A stretch of DNA of 64,000 bases from CBDDEC01 sp965198045 (GTDB lineage: Bacteria > Chloroflexota > Dehalococcoidia > UBA2979): NCBI GenBank assembly GCA_965198045.1, contig CBDAOL010000009.1, positions 248,001-312,000 of the forward strand. Reading direction: 5' to 3'. The notes beneath the pieces were generated by a model that was not told the DNA's origin, ran no database searches, and saw only the letters and a program-made list of their open reading frames with translations. Position 1 is the stretch's first letter; the number at the start of each line of letters is the position of its first letter. Both the position numbers and the translations under genes were made by a program. Below, in pieces: positions 59,983-64,000 of the stretch.

Positions 59983-62037
59983 CTAGCGGCGGAGCTGGCG
60001 CTGGATCGGCAGCTCACGATGGCGCTCGCCGGTGGCGGAGAACACTGCGTTCGAGATCGCCGGAGCGGTCGGCACGATGCCCGGCTCACCCGCACCCGTC
60101 GAGGCCGTCTCGGCGTCACCGACCAGCGCGACGCTGATCGAGGGCGTGTCGACGATGCGCGGGACGCGGTAGCGCGCGAGGTTGGCGTTGAGCAGACGCC
60201 CCTGTTCAAAGTCGATCGCTTCGAACAAGGCGTTGCCGATGCCCATCACGATCGCCCCCTCCATCTGGTTGACCGCGCCGTCCGGTTTGACCGTCAGGCC
60301 GCAATCGAGCGCCGAGGCCATGCGCTCCACCCGCACCTCGGCGGGCTGCGCATCCGCCTGCAAGCAGACCGCCGAGTAGGACCCCACGTCGAGGCCGATC
60401 CCGACGCCGCTGCCAGCACGGCCGTCCCAGCCGAAGTCCTCGGCGGCACGTTCGAGGACGCGACGGTAGCGCGGCTCGGCGAGGTGACGCAGGCGCAACT
60501 CGACCGGGTCGGCATCGACCGCGTCCGCGATCTCGTCCATGTGCACCTCGCGTGCGAAGTGGTTCACAGCGCCGCCGAGCGAGCGGTAGCTTCCCGCGGC
60601 CAGCGGGCTGTCGGAGCGTGCGACCGTCACGCGGGCGTGTGGTGTCGTATAGGGCGAGTCGGAGCCTCGACGCCCGATCATCGCGCGCTCGCCAGCGTGG
60701 AACGCATCGCACTGCCATGCGGTCAGCGTGCCGTCGTTGCGGAACCCGCTCTTGATCTGGATCAGCGCCGCCGGGCGGAATGTAGCCCACGTCTGCTCCT
60801 CGGCTCGTGTGTACGCAACCCGCACCGGGCGCCCGGCCACCCGCGCGAGGCGTGCCGCCTCCGCGGCCGGAGCGAAGATCGACTTGCCACCGAAGCCGCC
60901 GCCGATGTCCGGCGTCAGCACGCGCACCGATGATTCGTCGAGGTCGAACCTCGAGGCGAGTTCGCTGCGCAGCCCGAACGGCCGCTGGGCCCCCGCCCAG
61001 ACCGTCAGGGCGTCGCCGCCCCACTTGGCGACCGCCGCGCGCGGTTCCATCGGTGTGATCGAGATGTACGGGATGTAGTACATCGCCTCGAGGATCTGGT
61101 CCGCCTCGCCGAACCCGTCGTCGAGGTCGCCGGCCTCCTGCGTAACGAAGTGGTCCTGCGCCGAGTCGATGAGGAGCTGCGGCATGTCCCAGCGCCCCGG
61201 CTGGCCGGCCTCTTCCTCCCACTGCGCGTCGACCAGCGACGCTGCGCGCTCGGCCGCCTCGTCGCTCTCGCCGAGCACTGCAACGAGGTCGCCGTCGCGC
61301 ACAACGTCGATAACGCCGGGCAACTGTTCGGCGATGCTCGAATCCACCTCGACCAGCCGCGCACCGTACGAGGGTGGCCGCACGACGGCGGCGAACGCCA
61401 TGCCGTCACGCAGCACGTCGCGCGTGAAGGTGGTCTCGCCGGTCACCCGCGCGACGGCATCGACGCGCTCGGCGTGCTCGCCCATCACCGTGAACTCGTC
61501 CGACGACGTCAGGGCGGCGTCATCGTCGATTTCGAGCTCGATTTCGCGGCCGGCGAGGAGTTCCGCGTAGCTCACCGATGCACCAGCCTCGGACGCGACG
61601 ACCCCCTCGCGCGCCGCGAGGTCCGCGACCGGGAGGTCGAGGTGGTCAGCGGCCAGTGCCAACAGCGCCTCGCGCGCCGTGGTCGCGGCCCGGCGCAGCT
61701 GCGGGCCGACGCGCGCCGTCGACTGGCTGCCGAACGTGTCCATGTCCCACGGCACCTGCGCCGTGTCGCCGAGGATCACGTCGACGGCGTCGAGGGGCAG
61801 GCGCAGCTCGTCCGCAACCTCCACCGCGAACCCGGTGCGAATGCCCTGTCCGTACTCGACCTTGCCTGCGTAGACCGTGACTGTGCCGTCCTCGTGCAGG
61901 CGCAGCCAGGTCGCGCGCTCCGTCTGCGGCTCGGTGTTGCCGTACGTGACCCGCCCGTACCCGGTGAGTGACACTGGGAAGCCCACGGTCACGTCACCGA
62001 CGATTGCGAGGCCAGCCGTCGAGGTCGTCGCCGTCAC
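59983..62037 (-). CDS. xanthine dehydrogenase family molybdopterin subunit, isoquinoline 1-oxidoreductase-like (IorB type)
   Basis: A 684-residue molybdenum hydroxylase subunit. It starts with a tandem-like region VYAGKVEYGQGIRTGFAVEV and ILGDTAQVPWDMDTFGSQST (the IorB/aldehyde-oxidase type with an amino-terminal half lacking a normal hammerhead order). Further on are IGGGFGGKSIFAPAAEAAR, GSYRSLGGAVNHFAREVHMD and the catalytic Glu in TASTGAGEPGIVPTAP. IorB-type enzymes and nicotinate hydroxylase NicB hydroxylate N-heterocycles at the carbon next to N, using a [2Fe-2S] partner; here the partner gene overlaps at its end. No FAD subunit is present. The next gene is nicotinamidase. Confidence 0.9.
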   Translation of the reverse strand: MTATTSTAGLAIVGDVTVGFPVSLTGYGRVTYGNTEPQTERATWLRLHEDGTVTVYAGKVEYGQGIRTGFAVEVADELRLPLDAVDVILGDTAQVPWDMDTFGSQSTARVGPQLRRAATTAREALLALAADHLDLPVADLAAREGVVASEAGASVSYAELLAGREIELEIDDDAALTSSDEFTVMGEHAERVDAVARVTGETTFTRDVLRDGMAFAAVVRPPSYGARLVEVDSSIAEQLPGVIDVVRDGDLVAVLGESDEAAERAASLVDAQWEEEAGQPGRWDMPQLLIDSAQDHFVTQEAGDLDDGFGEADQILEAMYYIPYISITPMEPRAAVAKWGGDALTVWAGAQRPFGLRSELASRFDLDESSVRVLTPDIGGGFGGKSIFAPAAEAARLARVAGRPVRVAYTRAEEQTWATFRPAALIQIKSGFRNDGTLTAWQCDAFHAGERAMIGRRGSDSPYTTPHARVTVARSDSPLAAGSYRSLGGAVNHFAREVHMDEIADAVDADPVELRLRHLAEPRYRRVLERAAEDFGWDGRAGSGVGIGLDVGSYSAVCLQADAQPAEVRVERMASALDCGLTVKPDGAVNQMEGAIVMGIGNALFEAIDFEQGRLLNANLARYRVPRIVDTPSISVALVGDAETASTGAGEPGIVPTAPAISNAVFSATGERHRELPIQRQLRR

Positions 62038-62503
62038 GAGCTCGCCCCGTTCGCCCGTACCTCAGCCGCGGCACGCAGGACCGCTCGCTCGATCCGCACA
62101 TACGTGCCGCCGCGGCAGAGATGCTCCGACAACGCCTCGCGCACCTGTTCCGCCGAGGGCTCGGTCTCGCGGCTGAGCAGCCCGGCGGCGCCCATGATGA
62201 GGAAATGCAGTACCCGCATTGCATCGCGTTCTCATCGACGAACGCGCGCTGTACCGGATGCAGGTCCTCGGCGGTGCCGAGGCCCTCGATCGTGGTGACG
62301 CTGCCCCCGGTGACGGCGCCAACCGTGGTCATGCAGGCTCGCAGCGCCTGGCCGTCGACGAGGACCGTGCATGCGCCGCACAGCCCCTCACCGCAGCCGT
62401 ATTTCGTCCCGGTCAGGCCCAGGTCGAACCGCAGGTAGCTCAACAGATTGCGGTCGCCCCGTTCGAGGTCTCGCGACTCGCCGTTCACGGTCAGGCTGGG
62501 CAC
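62034..62503 (-). pseudogene. [2Fe-2S] subunit of molybdenum hydroxylase (IorA type), frameshifted at the second cluster
   Basis: From GTG 62503 the product has LTVNGESRDLERGD, LLSYLRFDLGLTGTKYGCGE with the plant-type cluster KYGCGEGLCGACTVLVDG, then CMTTVGAVTGGSVTTIEGLG, and ends the first frame at NAMQCGYC. The next residues in another frame are FLIMGAAGLLSRETEPSAEQ, then ALSEHLCRGGTYVRIERAVL, the rest of the helical second-cluster domain to 62034. Homologs have QCGYCTPGF at the break, so a few bases are lost just after the CGYC cysteine pair at about 62206. Overlaps the Mo-subunit start by four bases. If real, the enzyme would lack the second cluster. Confidence 0.85.
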
Positions 62504-62532
62504 GACCACCTCGTTTCCGCATGCGTCGCCGG

Positions 62533-62538
62533 ATGATA
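62533..62538 (-). promoter_or_regulatory. putative -10 element (TATCAT) for the hydroxylase-nicotinamidase-NAPRTase operon
   Basis: TATCAT on the minus strand, 29 bases before the GTG at 62503, in the short gap after the HIT-like gene. It suggests the operon can be transcribed without the HIT gene. Confidence 0.42.
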
Positions 62539-62544
62539 CCGCCC

Positions 62545-63117
62545 TCAGGCGCGGCGCTCGCCACCGATCTCGATCGCCACGGCCGGCCGTCGAGGTGACC
62601 CTCCGACGTCGAAGAGCGAACAGCCGGGACGCTTCCGCCCCCAGCGTGTGCATGTGCGCGTGTTCGATCGCGTCCAGCGCCAGCGACGCGACGGCCCTCC
62701 ATCGAGGGGACTCGCGCCGAAGGCAAGCGTGCGCAGCTCCAGCGGCATCAACTCGGTGTCGTCAACGAGGTGGAAGTGCAGCTGCCCGACCGTCTGGAAC
62801 TCGCCCACGTTGGTGACCAGCACCGGACGTTCGATCCCGCGTTCGCGTGCCACCGAGGCTGCGAGCGCGACCACGTCAGCCAGCTCCTCGACGGTGACCC
62901 CCGCGAGGAAGTCGCGGCAGGCGCGCCGCGCGACAGCGACGAGGTGTGTGCGGTAGGCGGGGAGCGGGTGACGGATCAGCACGAAGTGACGGCTCGATCC
63001 GCTGCGCAGCGGAGGTGGGATCAGCCTTGTCGCCAGCGCCAGCAGCGTGGCTGGCGTGCGCTTGGTCGGGACCGAAAGGAGGTGCCCGAGGCGCTGCCGC
63101 AGCGGCTCATTCGCCAT
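62545..63117 (-). pseudogene. HIT-like protein gene with two opposite frameshifts
   Basis: From ATG 63117 the product has PTKRTPATLLALATRL, FVLIRHPLPAYRTHLVAVAR (the HIT-fold opening), VLVTNVGEFQTVGQLHFHLV where the histidine triad H-x-H-x-H is only partly present (HFHLVDD), then a frame error at about 62693: one base is lost after DGG and the reading VASLALDAIEHAHMHTLGAE is in another frame. A base gained at about 62609 restores the first frame, and it ends SLFDVGGSPRRPAVAIEIGG. The product is about 190 residues when repaired. The two shifts cancel, so a mis-read or assembly error is likely, not decay. Confidence 0.7.
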
Positions 63118-63166
63118 CGATTGCACAGCCCTCGCACGACTGGTCGCTGGAGCCTCCGACGATCAC

Positions 63167-63172
63167 ATCGTA
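63167..63172 (-). promoter_or_regulatory. putative -10 element (TACGAT) in the divergent HIT/hydrolase gap
   Basis: TACGAT on the minus strand, 49 bases before the HIT-like start. The gap also has to hold the promoter of the hydrolase starting at 63201. Confidence 0.3.
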
Positions 63173-63200
63173 GCGTCGGTCCTCGGAGGCGGTGCAGGCA

Positions 63201-64000
63201 ATGACTGATGAGCGCGCGCGACGGCCCGAGGACGAACAGCCGGTCGAGCGCCGCGTCACCGCGAACGGCGTGGGACTGGCCTACTTCGATTGGCCGGGCG
63301 AAGGCCCGCCGTTGCTGTTCTTCCACGCCACGAGCTTCCATGCGCGTTGCTGGGACGAGGTCATCCGCTCGCTCCCCGGCCGGCGCGCGATCGCCGTCGA
63401 CATGAGGGGTCACGGACGCAGCGATCGCCCGGATCCGCCGTACGGCTGGGATCGCTACGGCGAGGACGTGACGGACCTCGCGCGCCAGCTCAACCTGGAC
63501 GGCGCGGTGGGTGTCGGGCACTCGATGGGCGGTCACTCGCTGACCTATGCCGCCGGCCGTGAGCCGCAGCGCTTTGCCGGACTGCTCCTCGTCGACCCGA
63601 CGATCGCCCCGCCCGAGGCGTACGCCGACCGTCGGGGACAGGCGCCGCCGGGCACCGGTGGCAACCTCGAGTACATCGAACGCCGTCGCGACGAATGGGC
63701 CTCGTGGGAGGCGATGGTCGAACGTTTTGGCGACCGCTTCCCCTTCGCGGTCTGGGACCGACAGGTGCTCGAGGACTACTGCCGGTACGGGCTGCTGCCG
63801 GACGAACACGACCCAGCGTTGCTTCGGCTCGCCTGCCCGCCGGCCGTCGAGGCGGACACCTACCGGCAGGGCGGACGTGCCGACGTCTACGACGTGATCC
63901 CGAACATCGAGGCGCCGGTGCGCGTTGTTCGCGCGGCGCCGCCCGACCCCGACGATCGTGGTGCGGCCTTCAGCGCCTCACCATGCTGGCGCGGCCTGGC
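63201..64000 (+). CDS. alpha/beta hydrolase, open at the right edge
   Basis: From ATG 63201 (GGAGGCGG ribosome site upstream) the frame stays open to the last base of the window, 266 codons. Landmarks: LLFFHATSFHARCWDEVIRS (oxyanion His-Ala loop after the first strand), IAVDMRGHGRSDRPD, and nucleophile elbow VGVGHSMGGHS with Ser108. The catalytic Asp and His lie further on and are not in the window. It is close to generic esterases and haloalkane dehalogenase-like proteins; the exact class cannot be judged. It is divergent from the HIT-like gene. Confidence 0.85.
   Translation, partial: MTDERARRPEDEQPVERRVTANGVGLAYFDWPGEGPPLLFFHATSFHARCWDEVIRSLPGRRAIAVDMRGHGRSDRPDPPYGWDRYGEDVTDLARQLNLDGAVGVGHSMGGHSLTYAAGREPQRFAGLLLVDPTIAPPEAYADRRGQAPPGTGGNLEYIERRRDEWASWEAMVERFGDRFPFAVWDRQVLEDYCRYGLLPDEHDPALLRLACPPAVEADTYRQGGRADVYDVIPNIEAPVRVVRAAPPDPDDRGAAFSASPCWRGL

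Overview
The window is high-GC DNA (roughly two-thirds G+C by eye) with strong G/C preference at third codon positions. It is densely packed with short operons on both strands and has one tRNA, no rRNA, no recognisable insertion sequence, phage gene or CRISPR array. The gene set points to a free-living aerobic heterotroph in or near Chloroflexota (Dehalococcoidia/SAR202/Tepidiformia-like): F420-type luciferase-like oxidoreductases, small split-barrel FMN/F420 proteins, cytochromes P450, CaiB-type CoA transferases, crotonases, MaoC hydratases, ETF, orphan xanthine-dehydrogenase-family subunits, and a membrane protein with a Pro/Thr-rich stalk. That assignment is inference from gene content; an actinobacterial relative cannot be excluded.

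Layout. 1-194 is the start of malate synthase G. 0.3-13.5 kb holds two NAD dehydrogenases, a P450 with an APH-like kinase, a pirin, a membrane protein, an orphan CoxL-type molybdenum subunit with a MoaD-like protein, a heterodimeric ABC exporter and an atypical crotonase. 14.0-20.0 kb is a co-directional block (LLM oxidoreductase, two MaoC proteins, nitronate monooxygenase-like protein, EtfB, EtfA, PHP hydrolase) that reads as an acyl-CoA/flavin catabolic operon. 20-33.8 kb carries single-gene metabolic units: alcohol dehydrogenase, aldo/keto reductases, SMP-30 lactonase, ThDP enzyme, UroD/MtaA-like methyltransferase, MFS, sulfurtransferase, enolase-superfamily enzyme, epimerase. 34.7-40.7 kb is a minus-strand block LLM - LtrA - MFS - P450 - CoA transferase. 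40.9-48.5 kb includes a HEAT protein, a 39-base direct repeat pair, DinB, a duplicated DUF1330-like protein, a Baeyer-Villiger monooxygenase, a PPOX/AKR pair and an alcohol dehydrogenase. 48.9-53.1 kb is a redox-signalling operon: PAS histidine kinase, fused receiver/thioredoxin-reductase-like protein, and a rhodanese-CBS protein with an in-frame TGA where related proteins, as I recall them, carry Cys. 53.3-57.5 kb has an isochorismatase-like hydrolase, an SQR-like flavoprotein with DsrE, then remnants of three broken genes. 57.7-63.1 kb is a minus-strand group: HIT-like protein, two-subunit IorAB-type hydroxylase, nicotinamidase, nicotinate phosphoribosyltransferase, tRNA-Met(CAU) and a small basic protein. 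63.2 kb to the right edge is an open alpha/beta hydrolase.

Genes working together. The clearest functional groups are EtfBA with MaoC and nitronate monooxygenase-like enzymes, PncA with NAPRTase (NAD salvage) transcribed behind an N-heterocycle-hydroxylase-type enzyme, and the kinase/receiver-TrxR/rhodanese set.

Cautions. From 28 kb rightwards at least nine otherwise well-conserved genes are interrupted by small indels, some in homopolymers. These may be assembly errors, and that possibility also weakens the selenocysteine reading of the in-frame TGA. Promoter calls rest on a recurring TANNNT hexamer about 20-70 bases upstream of start codons; no -35 consensus was visible.
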